Notes: generated by a model not told the origin, from the letters alone. Shown: positions 1 to 8,236, counted from the stretch's first letter. The stretch: DNA of 15,970 nt from Hirudo medicinalis (GCA_011800805.1 MPNW01001566.1:1-15970), one strand, 5' to 3'. Program-made: numbers and translations.

Positions 1-97
<97 letters not shown>

Positions 98-152
98 GAT
101 AATGATAATGATAATGATAATGATAAAAATGATAATGATAATGATAATGATG

Positions 153-228
<76 letters not shown>

Positions 229-248
229 CAATGATGATGATAATAATA
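1..248. repeat. (TAA)n microsatellite, interrupted
   Basis: An almost pure TAA array fills the left edge, with interruptions of ATGATA and AATGAC type from about 97 to 160 and again near 226-242. The array is already running at base 1, so its true length is unknown. It translates as poly-Ile/Met or poly-Asn depending on frame; these are not genes. Confidence 0.95.
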
Positions 249-667
249 ATTATAATATGTCTCATAATTTCTCATAAATTGTTCGTCTCGAGTCATAATT
301 CCGAATCATAATTATAAAATTTTTTTAATCTGAATATAATTAAAGTAAATGATTCATTTACTTCCCACAATTCATGAACTGACGGTGAATTACATCCTGT
401 CCAATTCAATGCATGGGACGAACCATCGAAAATCCACTCAACAAATGTTTGTTTTTTTCTGGTAATCCCAAAAAACAGTTGTACGCTTCTCTCTTATTTG
501 GGTCTGTCAAATATTTCCTTTAATTTAGGACAAATTTGGATTCCGTTTGTCTTATTACGTTGTGTTAATAATAAATTTTTTTAAATCTAAAATAAGGCAA
601 TAATACATTTGTAAACAGTTGTTGCAAACAGTTCCATGTTAGTTTTAGAAAATCTTGCTGTTGTACT
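249..667. other. AT-rich spacer, no supported gene
   Basis: This stretch lies downstream of the visible ABCA exons and is either ABCA intron or intergenic DNA. On the minus strand about 60 codons are open around 350-490, but there is no start codon, no convincing splice acceptor and no resemblance to the ABCA segment expected next, so I leave it unassigned. Confidence 0.6.
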
Positions 668-957
668 ATGCTGTTATACTCAGATATTGTTGTACTGGAA
701 TGTTGTTGTATTGAGATGTTGCACTGTGTTGTTGTACTGTGTTGTGCTGAGATGTTGTACTTGTTGCTGAACCATTTTGCTGTACTGTGCCACTTTACTA
801 TGTTGCTTTTCTGTGTTGTTATACTGAGATGTTGTTGTACTATGTTGCGGCACTGTGTTGTAGTACTGAGATGTTGTTGTACTATGTTGCGGCACTGTGT
901 TGTAGTACTGAGATGTTGTTGTACTATGTTGCGGCACTGTGTTGTAGTACTGAGATG
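668..957. repeat. 42-bp minisatellite
   Basis: Three essentially perfect 42-bp units run from 826 to 951; the GAGATG motif recurs at 826, 868, 910 and 952. Degenerate copies extend upstream to about 668. Each unit is built from TGTTGTACT / GTGTTGTAGTACT blocks. Because 42 is a multiple of three and the unit has no stop in several frames, both strands show repetitive open frames (Cys/Leu/Val-rich on plus, Gln/Tyr/Thr/Ser-rich on minus). I treat these as repeat artefacts, not genes. Confidence 0.9.
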
Positions 958-1152
958 TCAAACCCTGTCAACATTTAATCTCAAAAAAAAAAGGTTCACG
1001 ACGTAGTTCTTTGTTCTATGGTCGTGACGCAAATATATGATTTTTTGGCAAGGTTATCACAAATTATTAAAAACAAGAAATAAAATAATAAAATAATATA
1101 ATAAAATAAAATAATTGACTAAAATGATGAGATGTTTTGACGTTATAAATTT

Positions 1153-1174
1153 CATTAATAAAATAATAATAGTA

Positions 1175-1208
<34 letters not shown>

Positions 1209-1256
1209 GAAGAAGAAGAAGAAGAAGAAGAACAATAATAACAATAATACAATTAA
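1153..1256. repeat. Compound microsatellite (AAT)n-(AGA)n-(AAC/AAT)n
   Basis: A run of AAT units passes directly into about eight AGA units (roughly 1206-1231) and then into mixed AAC/AAT units. It lies just downstream of ABCA exon 3 on the minus strand, probably inside the next intron. Confidence 0.9.
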
Positions 1257-1284
1257 TAAAGATAGCATAAAAATAAGTCCTTGC

Positions 1285-3164
1285 CTGGTTTAGCGATGTT
1301 CCCTCTGAAATAACTGGTTCTTGGAGCCATCCTTGACTCTGCCTCATACCAGCTGTCAGTCAGCCAGGTACTTCTGTCGCTGGATTTCTGGGGTGGGGAT
1401 GATATTTAGATACTACATTGAAATATTGTTTTAGAAACAGAATCATTTCTGGAGAGTAAAACTTCTCAGTAATGAATTTATTACGGACATGTCACAAAAT
1501 GTTTAAATGTCCAATTGTAGTATTTTAACAATGAATAGGCAATTAAACAAACAATATTTCAGATATTTGGAGGCAATTTAACCATAATTATTTAATATAA
1601 TTTAAATCGATGGTGCTTAAAATATTTTTCATATTTTCGTTTTTGTTTTTGTATTGTTTTTTCTCATTTAAAAGAAAAATAATTCTATTCACCCAGTGCT
1701 GTTCGGCAGGAAACCTCAACTTGTAAGTGACATTGAGACCTCCGTCAGACGTGTTGGTCAAGTGGAACACTACTCCAGCAAAGACGAGGTTTTTGTAAGT
1801 CGAGTTGGACATTATGGTGCTCACCATTATTGTTTCGTTGTCGAACATCGATTCTAGTGGAGAGAAAAAAGAGTTTATTGGTTAAATTCTTGATTGGTCT
1901 TTTATTAATTAGTCTAATAATTATTAGATATTTATTGATTAATTATTGTTTAATTTTATTTTAATTATTAATTGCCTATTGATATTTATTAGTTAGTCTG
2001 ACGAGTGAAATAAATTCTGATCGAGTCAATTTGATGTGTCAATGTCACCCTTGCAACATGGTAATCTATTTTTTAGATCATGATTTGTTTGTTTTTTGTG
2101 TGGAGGAATAATATTTCTTAGTGAGGAAGCAAGGAAATCACAATCACACGAGAAGACCGTCATGAATAACTGACTCTAAATAAGCATGAATTGCTTAATT
2201 CCTCGAGCATTTCTCACGGATGTATCTCAGACGGATCATATTTGAGACACTCCGAATTTTTTAGCTCGATTTAGAAAAAAAAAATATTTAAAAAAATAAG
2301 TAAAAAATTAAAGATATTAAAATTGAATTTCAAAAAGGTAAATTTATTTTCTGTACAAATGATAATGCCACCAGGTAGAAAGTTATTTAACTAAATAAAA
2401 ATAATAATTAGCCACAGGACATCACGACCGAGGTAAAACCGCCTACAAACATTTTCTCTTTGTATTGTTGCAGCATTTCTTAGTATCTCCGAACCACAAA
2501 AGTGGCCTTGAAGCCGACCAGCTGATTCGATACTTTGTCGAATCGAAATATTATTTAATCCTAAAAGTTTGAACTGATTGAAGCGAATTGGTCTAGAATA
2601 TGTATTACAATTTGAATATGTATTACAAGTTACAATATGAAAGTAAATATTAGCCCTGAGCTACGTGCTGTGGCTTTCTTAACGAGAACACCCTTTCTCG
2701 CCGAACTTTTACAGACGTGTAGGGGAAAATTTAATTTATTTAGCGGAAAATCATTTACACTATTCCTAAGGCATCAATGCAAATTAGGTCTTGCAAAAAG
2801 CAAAATGGAAAACATTTTGAATGTTGTCACCCTTCACTACGACGAGGTATCCCTCGGTCCTAGCCATGACTCCCTGCATGATGGCATTGGCCCTTTCTTC
2901 ATTGGGGCAGTAGGCCAAGACCCACTTCCTATTGACTTGACTGCCACCATAAAAGATGTCTTTGTGAGAAAGACTGAAACTTGAATAGTAAGTTTCGTTT
3001 CCATAGCTTATTGGTATATTCCCTCTGATGATGAAGACGATGAGGATCATGACAACTGGAGTGATCAGCTGAGCCGGGAGGAGTATGTAGTGGGTTTTAT
3101 CCAGGAGGAAATTCTTCCAGCAGAGAATTTTGAACTGTTTGAGACATTTTATCACCCGAGACAT
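1285..3164 (-). CDS. ABCA-family ABC transporter, N-terminal three exons (partial)
   Basis: This is the 5' part of a full-length ABC subfamily A transporter, a family that moves lipids across membranes. Coding exons on the minus strand are 3164-2831, 1853-1693 and 1387-1285, about 199 residues. An in-frame TAA lies 9 nt before the chosen ATG. Exon 1 gives the family N-terminus: FKILCWKNFLLDKT, then a first membrane segment at about residues 28-47, then the start of the large extracellular loop. Exon 2 continues with FAGVVFH and YKLRFP, matching the VVF...Y.LRF block of ABCA proteins. Exon 3 holds STWLTDSWYEAES...PRTSYFR, resembling the W.T...PR...Y.R stretch before TM2. The exon 1/2 junction is phase 1 (GAA, Glu) and the exon 2/3 junction is phase 0. 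Exon 3 seems to end at a GC donor (CCAG|gcaagg). NET and NST sequons suit an extracellular loop. The remaining membrane segments and both ATPase domains lie beyond the left edge. The ABCA paralogue is not determined. Confidence 0.82.
1854..2830 (-). other. ABCA intron 1 (977 bp)
   Basis: The donor is AAGG|gtgaca at 2830-2829 and the acceptor a pyrimidine-rich tract ending in ctag at 1855-1854 (both minus). The interior is AT-rich except for an island at about 2400-2560. That island has a good plus-strand acceptor at 2472-2473, 32 open codons after it, and a perfect 7-bp hairpin (GATTCGA / TCGAATC, 2524-2544). I cannot assign that island to a gene. Confidence 0.6.
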
Positions 3165-3587
3165 CTCGTTTTATTTTTGGGGGGACATGAATTAATTCAA
3201 CTTTTCAAATGTCCATCTTTCTTCGGAGACAGACGGCTTTCAAAATCCGGGGTAGGTTTTGATTTCGAGTTTAAAATCGCAGACAATCAAACGGAAATTG
3301 TAATTTTACTCGATTGGCTAAACCACTAGTACTTTATTATTATTATTATTTAACATGCTTTACGGCTTATAAACGTACATTAACTATTTGGAAGGATTCT
3401 TTGCAGCTACAAAGTTTGAAGACTCCAGAAAGATTCTGCCGATTGAAATGTTTACGGTTGGACAAGACCTATAATTGTCGTTAGCCCAGCGCATTGAAAA
3501 GACTGCCATTGTCAGCTTCGTTTAAAATTAGGCCCCATGTCGAAGCAACTTGTTGCTTGGTTTTAGAAGATATATGAATAAAAATAA
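3165..3587. promoter_or_regulatory. ABCA upstream region with CCAAT box
   Basis: The ABCA start codon is at 3164 and its promoter should lie here. On the minus strand a CCAAT box (AGCCAATCG, core 3313-3317) sits about 150 bp upstream of the ATG, a usual position for an NF-Y site. No TATA box is obvious. Further up, 3543-3558 forms a 6-bp hairpin with a CTTG loop, and an AATAAA on the plus strand follows at about 3578. Confidence 0.35.
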
Positions 3588-3626
3588 AGTATAATAATAA
3601 TAATAATAATAATCATTATTATTATG
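3588..3626. repeat. Short inverted (AAT)n/(ATT)n microsatellite
   Basis: About seven AAT units are followed directly by CATTATTATTAT, so the two halves are complementary and could fold back on each other. Confidence 0.8.
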
Positions 3627-4560
3627 AAGCGGAATCATAACCATCGTCGCTAAAAAATCGAACGATCATATATTATGATTAGTTGACTGTCTGACCAAAC
3701 TGGGCGTCTTCTGAAATGAAATAGAAAATTTATCACCCATTGTACAAACTTCAAAGAGGACTACAACTATTATAATCATCACTATTATTATTATTATCAT
3801 CAATATTATTGATACTATTATTATTTATTCAACTAACTCAAACAGTTTACCCATCTTAGCATGGAGCTTAGGCTAACAAGAGAACTTAAGCTATCATTAC
3901 TATGAATACGTAATTACTAACGATTTAACCATTATTTCATTGATTTATTATTATTTCTTTATCACGAGGTTAGACAAGATCAAGTTTATACTATCTGATG
4001 AGATCCTAAACAAGAACAAGATAACAAATTACTATTAATATATTGTGAATAGGCCAAGTAATGGCACACTCATCACCCAGCAATGCCAAGCACAGTGGCA
4101 ATAAACCCAGTGTCCTTTAGTATTGTTACAATAAACAATTAATTACAATAAATCCAGTACCTTTTAGTATTCTTATCAACTAATTAACCTATTAAATGTA
4201 ATTAAAAGTTTTTAACGAATGAACACTCGACAGAGCTGGCGACGAGTCGAACTCTTGAAGTCCCACACGGACGAGTCACGTCACGGACGATCAAAGCAGG
4301 AAGTTTGAGGATTTAATTTTAAGCCAATTTAAGGAATGATTTAATATCAACAAACAAACAAACAAACAACGAGGTCGAATCACTTCTGCAAAAGTTATGC
4401 AAATCTCCTTCCTCAAAAACAGTCAGTACGGCACAACGCCGACGTGATTAACGAGTTACCGAGATTTATCGAATCACACACGTCGAGGAACTATTAAAAT
4501 CAATTTATTAGCTAAAAAAATTGGAGAAACTAACCTGCTACATAATTACAACAGTTAAAT
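3627..4560. other. Intergenic region between the DAZAP2-like 3' end and the ABCA 5' end
   Basis: No coding exon is supported. Visible items are small ATT/ATC microsatellites near 3779-3830, a diverged direct repeat (4099-4131 and 4146-4179, about 47 bp apart), a symmetric 24-bp motif at 4267-4290, a CAAA run near 4352-4370, and a perfect octamer ATGCAAAT at 4397-4404 that POU-domain factors recognise. The block 4235-4500 is GC-richer than its surroundings and could be a regulatory element. Confidence 0.4.
4099..4179. repeat. Diverged 47-bp direct duplication
   Basis: A segment starting CAATAAACCCAGT at 4099 is repeated with several substitutions as CAATAAATCCAGT at 4146; both continue into a TTTAGTATT block. 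This is a simple local tandem duplication with no coding potential. Confidence 0.7.
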
Positions 4561-4561
4561 A

Positions 4562-4571
4562 TTTATTTATT
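4562..4571 (-). terminator. Polyadenylation signals of the DAZAP2-like gene
   Basis: Two overlapping AATAAA hexamers on the minus strand (4567-4562 and 4571-4566) lie about 340 nt downstream of the stop codon at 4908-4910. They are the first canonical signals that would give a 3' UTR of ordinary length. Confidence 0.5.
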
Positions 4572-4701
4572 GCAATACAAAAATAATTTTTACAAATATA
4601 AATGGAAAATATTTGGATTGAAGAAATTAGAGAAAAAAAAACCAGAAATTTGTGAGCCAATGACAGCAATAATGATGTAGGAATGAACTAATTTCAACCA
4701 A

Positions 4702-4744
4702 GGGGGTAGTAAAAGGGCAACCGTGTTAGCCCTTGCCTACCCCC
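4702..4744 (-). other. Hairpin in the 3' UTR of the DAZAP2-like gene
   Basis: GGGGGTAG (4702-4709) pairs perfectly with CTACCCCC (4737-4744). Inside it AAGGGC (4713-4718) pairs with GCCCTT (4729-4734), leaving a 10-nt loop and small asymmetric internal loops. The G/C tracts are unusual in this AT-rich DNA. At 43 nt it is shorter than an ordinary microRNA precursor, so an mRNA stability or binding element, or the relic of a small mobile element, fits better. Confidence 0.55.
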
Positions 4745-4907
4745 CAAACGTTTCCATTTTCTAGATCAACATTGTCAGCAGCCAATTATTTCACAAAACT
4801 TAAAGTAAATTTAGACAACATAATCAAATTAACAATTTTCCTGCAAAATTGTCCCTAACAAAAAGAAAATTACAACCAGGGCCTCAGGGAGAAGCCCTCT
4901 GACCCCC

Positions 4908-6495
4908 TTAAAATAAGGTGAAGCCTCCACTAGAACCCCCTTCCAGGCAGTCCGATGGTCTTTGTGTCACCTGGACATTGCAGCCCATTGAAGTTGCAAT
5001 CTGTGCTGGATGCATGAATGTGCCGGGAGGAGGAGGCTGCGGATTACAATGTCCATCCCGTTTAATATTTTAAATGTCACCATAATTTGTGTCAACATAC
5101 TTCAAAATTTATGCATCTTATTATGCAATTAACATTGGAAATGCACAAAATAAGTTCATCTTAAGTACACACCACAAATTGAAAATCATTGATTTAATAT
5201 ATAAGTGTGTTTATACAGTGTCGTAAGCATGAGTTTCGGGGGGACTTAGATCATTTATGCAGGGCCGGCTCCCAGGGGAACCTTGTGGTGCAAGCAGGGT
5301 TTCGAACACGACACGTAAGGACTGTTGCTTTTACCTTCATTCACGGGAACGCAACCCTCTGGGCTAACTTGCACCCCATATATATATATATAAATATATA
5401 ATAGTGATAAACTAAATAGTTAGTTGATCTCACAGGAATCCTAGGGGGTGTGACATGGTCAAATCTTGCCCCTGCATCAAAGACTCCTGGAATGAAGACA
5501 GTCTGGGGTACATTGGGCTGTGCAGGATGTCCCTATGGATTATGGTAGATTTAAAAAAAATATATATAGTGACATTTATTCTAAAATTAGCAATTAGATT
5601 TGATCGTTAAACTTCAATAAATAATCAACGAATGATCAATTTAATTTTCAGATTGTGCCTCATGAAATAAAACATCTCAATGAAATCTCCAACAATAACC
5701 TGTGGTTGAGTTTGCCCTATTGCTGTGGGTTTAGATAAAATGAAATAGCTGTCAACTTTTAAATTATTATTAAAATATTATTAACTAATAAAATAATATT
5801 AATTAAAATTTATTGAAACTCCTTGAAAATATATTCATTTTCCAAGATTTGTGCAAAAACTTATATATTCATAAACTGTGATTGCATGAAGATGAAAACA
5901 ACGAACACACAGTTAAGTAATTAACTATAATAAACTATACCTTCTCTTATGAAAGAAGGTTAAAAGTATGCCGCACAAAACATTGTTCCTAGGTCTCGTA
6001 CAGAAATAAAGATTTTTGGACACAAATGTAAGAAAAAACATGACAAAACTGAATATTTCAATGCAATGGTATATGATGACCAAATTTTGATGTAATTTTC
6101 GTGATCAGCAGCCAAAAATCTCTAAAAAAAATACCGAACATTGTCTAAGAAGATAACTTTGTTGTGCAGTGGTATAGAGACTTAACCAAAGTATTAACCT
6201 TCTGAATAAGGAGGTGGATTTGTAAAAGCTACAGCTTGCTGCTGAACAGGGTAAGACTTTTGCCTTGGATAGCCATCGACGCATCCATCTTTTGCTTCTT
6301 CAAAAACATTTAACAACAAATTAGTCCCATTAAGTAGTAATATCAATTAAGACTAGCGTCGTCAAAGTACAATTTGTACTGTAATTAAACTATCTCTAAT
6401 CATTACAGCCCAAAATTTTGAAATTTTGAATGTCAAAACAACTCAGAAATCTCACTAGATTCTTTTTTTGAATCCTTTTTCTTGAAAAGCGGCAT
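4908..6495 (-). CDS. DAZAP2: DAZAP2-like proline-rich adaptor protein, five exons
   Basis: DAZAP2 is a small Pro-rich animal adaptor reported to bind WW-domain ubiquitin ligases, DAZ and TCF factors, and to occur in stress granules. Minus-strand exons 6495-6456, 6297-6199, 5722-5700, 5532-5434 and 5036-4908 total 390 nt, giving 129 residues plus stop; human DAZAP2 is about 168. Splice phases 1, 1, 0, 0 agree at every junction. Recognisable parts in order: a basic start MPLFKKKDSKK; NPPPYSE, equal to the APPAYSE WW-binding site; GVFDAGARF, equal to the human GYDAGARF; a Pro run across the last junction (RIP|PPPP); then AQIATSMGCNVQVTQR and the ending GGSSGGFTLF, matching human AQLAVMQGANVLVTQR and GGSDGGYTIW. 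The middle is shorter than in vertebrates. A possible 5' UTR acceptor (aactccgcag) lies about 37 nt before the ATG. The gene is divergent to the coiled-coil gene at 6986. Family assignment is confident; exon 1 and the microexon rest on splice logic. Confidence 0.87.
5210..5375 (-). mobile_element. tRNA-derived SINE-like element in DAZAP2 intron 4
   Basis: Read on the minus strand, GGTGCAAG (5375-5368) and CTTGCACC (5294-5287) are perfectly complementary and bound an 89-nt tRNA-like head. Directly after the first arm is an A box, TAGCCCAGAGGG (5366-5355, consensus TRGCNNARYNGG). Just before the second arm is a B box, TGTTCGAAACC (5308-5298, consensus GGTTCGANNCC). The T-arm does not pair well, so this is not a working tRNA. 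A GC-richer non-tRNA body continues to about 5210. AT-rich flanks at 5196-5204 and 5379-5400 obscure any target-site duplication. It is the same strand as the host gene and fully intronic. Confidence 0.6.
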
Positions 6496-6985
6496 AATCG
6501 ACTCCTGGACCTTAAACCTGTTAAGTCAAACTGCGGAGTTAACGCCAAAAAAGTTTAAAAGTTTTAATTTAACTTATCAATATTTATTAAAATCATGCGT
6601 TATTTATTTTTATTAAACATTCTTTAATAAAATGTAATTGCCGTCTTTGAGCTGTTAAAACTTCTGCTAATTACTAAATAATCTCATTAAAAAATTATTT
6701 TAATTTAAGCACTTATTTATAAAGTAAACAAATAAATATTATTTAGAAATCTTTTACTTAGAAATTAATTAAAACTTAGCCTGCCACATTTTACCTATTA
6801 CCACGTAGTTTAACTTATCGGTGATTAAGCTGACCGTCTCTTGGCTACTATTTGAGATCAAGAAGCTATTTGTGAGCGTTCTTTGTTGAGTTCTTTGTTG
6901 AATTTGTTTCTTATTTTTATTAGCCAACGCGGTCCGAAGTATAATCTTTTGATTCTAAGTCTTATTTATTTACAGTTACGATACG
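6496..6985. promoter_or_regulatory. Divergent promoter region of the DAZAP2-like and coiled-coil genes
   Basis: Only 490 bp separate the two start codons on opposite strands, so both 5' UTRs and promoters must lie here unless distant 5' exons exist. A perfect tandem 12-mer GTTCTTTGTTGA (6878-6889 and 6890-6901) gives two AACAAAG sites on the minus strand, fitting SOX and TCF/LEF HMG-box factors. Likely 5' UTR splice acceptors are at 6974-6975 (plus, ttatttacag) and about 6532 (minus, aactccgcag). No TATA box stands out. Confidence 0.45.
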
Positions 6986-8067
6986 ATGAATGTTCACGTA
7001 TTCTACTTCTCTCTCCTGGCCATTGCCGCAGGATTTATTGGTTATCTCAAGGTGGAGCTTGATTCTAATTTAGAAAAGTTTGAAACTGGAAAGCAAGCTC
7101 TCAGCAAGAACTTTGTCCAGATGAAGGAAACCATTAAAAAGGCCGAGGATGAACTGAATAAATGCAAAAAAAGCCTATCAAGCCTCGAAGTTTTACATAA
7201 GGAAATAGAAGAAGCCAAGAAAAAACTAAGTGATGTCACCCAGAGCAGTTCAGCATGCACTCAGGCCAAGGTTAGAGGATTACATTGTTTCTTGTCACCT
7301 GAGAAAATTGGAAGATTGTTTTTGTATTGAAGTATTTTTTTTTTAGCTGTACCCAAACCAATTCTTACTAAATAAATTTATTGCTGGACTCAAATATAAG
7401 GACACTTGCAACTTTTCAGGAGAATGTTGAAATTGAAATGCAATCACTGAAGAACAACCTTCTGAAGGAGACTTCAGAGAGAGGCAGTCTTGCTCAGCAG
7501 CTTGGAAACTGTGAAACCCAGAAGAAAGAAGCTGTTCTGAAAGCAAATCAGGAAGTTGCAAACTCTAAGGCCTGCCACGATTTGATGAATCAGTGTCAGC
7601 AAGAGAAGGCAACCTTTGAAGCTGAACAATTCAAGTGGAAGAAACAGGCAGAGGACACAACAGTAGCTTGGCAGTTGGAGAAAAACAACTTAAACAAGGT
7701 CACTGGAGACCTTCAGGCCTGCCAGCAAAATGCTGTCAATCTGCAGAATCAGAGGGACCAGTTGACTCAAACTTCCAACTTATGTGTGGGGGACAGACAG
7801 AAATGTGAGGCAGACAAAACAACTTGTCTTCAGGTATTGGAGGCTGAGAGAGTTGCTAAACAACAACAGCAACAGCAGAGGGTTCAACAACAGCAACAAG
7901 TACCCCAACAACAACAACAAGTACCCCAACAGCAGCAACAAGTACCCCAACAGCAGCAACAAGTACCCCAACAACAGCAACAAGTACCCCAACAACAGCA
8001 ACAAGTACCCCAACAACAGCAACAAGTACCCCGACAGCAGCAGCCCCCTCAGCAAGCCCAGCCCTAA
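6986..8067 (+). CDS. Signal-anchored coiled-coil protein with Gln-rich VPQQQQQ tail, two exons
   Basis: Exons 6986-7270 and 7420-8067 are joined by a 149-bp phase-0 intron (GCCAAG|gttaga ... cttttcag|GAGAAT) to give 310 residues. Residues 5-21 (VFYFSLLAIAAGFIGYL) form one hydrophobic segment right after the start: an uncleaved signal anchor (type II membrane protein) or a signal peptide. Residues from about 25 to 245 are Lys/Glu/Gln/Leu-rich with heptad-like hydrophobic spacing, predicting a long coiled coil. Cysteines recur in a Cys-x-x-x-Lys-like pattern (NKCKK, ACTQAK, NCETQK, NQCQQEK, QKCEADK), suggesting disulfides between chains in the secretory pathway. The tail is six VPQQQQQ repeats plus VPRQQQ (residues 256-303), then PPQQAQP. 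The layout recalls Golgi type II coiled-coil proteins such as the GOLM family, but I see no decisive family motif. A strong acceptor 18 nt after the stop hints at an alternative 3' end. Confidence 0.85.
7900..8046 (+). repeat. 21-bp coding minisatellite (VPQQQQQ)
   Basis: GTACCC recurs exactly every 21 bp at 7900, 7921, 7942, 7963, 7984, 8005 and 8026. Units differ mainly by CAA/CAG choice in the Gln codons, and the last carries CGA for CAA. The array is inside exon 2 of the coiled-coil gene and in frame, so copy-number change adds or removes seven residues. Confidence 0.93.
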
Positions 8068-8140
8068 TGTCTTTCTTTCATTTCAGATCATTCCTTGACA
8101 AAATATTCCCTTGCAACCCACCTTGAATTTCATTCGAAGC

Positions 8141-8236
8141 ATGCATGCATTCATTGTTCTCGTTCTTCTTGTGAATGTGAATGTCTTTGTTTCTGGATTG
8201 TACGTCGGCCTGCATGTTTGTCTCGAGAGCATTTAA
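8141..8236 (+). CDS. Small hydrophobic ORF, doubtful
   Basis: An ATG-started 31-codon ORF encodes MHAFIVLVLLVNVNVFVSG and a short remainder. It looks like a signal peptide or one membrane helix. It lies 73 nt after the stop of the coiled-coil gene, so it would be a downstream ORF in that 3' UTR or start a separate transcript. Hydrophobic short ORFs arise easily by chance in T-rich DNA, and no homologue is recognised. Confidence 0.12.
   Translation: MHAFIVLVLLVNVNVFVSGLYVGLHVCLESI

Noticed and set aside
102..311. Ile/Met-rich open frame in the left TAA array
   Set aside because: Pure microsatellite translation with no splice or start context.
350..490. Minus-strand open segment considered as ABCA exon 4
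   Set aside because: Does not match the TM2-preceding segment expected next in ABCA proteins and lacks a convincing acceptor.
680..1006. Repetitive open frames on both strands over the 42-bp minisatellite
   Set aside because: A stop-free unit whose length is a multiple of three opens several frames at once; no coding bias to one strand.
2637..2984. Plus-strand 115-codon frame
   Set aside because: Antisense to ABCA exon 1, which has clear family similarity and matching splice phases.
3408..3473. Plus-strand acceptor plus 21 open codons ending in TAA, followed by AATAAA
   Set aside because: Weak pyrimidine tract, no upstream partner exon and no recognisable family; could be chance.
5207..5401. 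Plus-strand 64-codon frame in DAZAP2 intron 4
   Set aside because: Explained by the tRNA-like SINE head on the minus strand.
7780..8098. Asn/Ser/Tyr-rich plus frame and Leu-rich minus frame over the Gln repeat
   Set aside because: Shadows of the 21-bp repeat in the coiled-coil gene, which is read in the frame continuous with exon 1.
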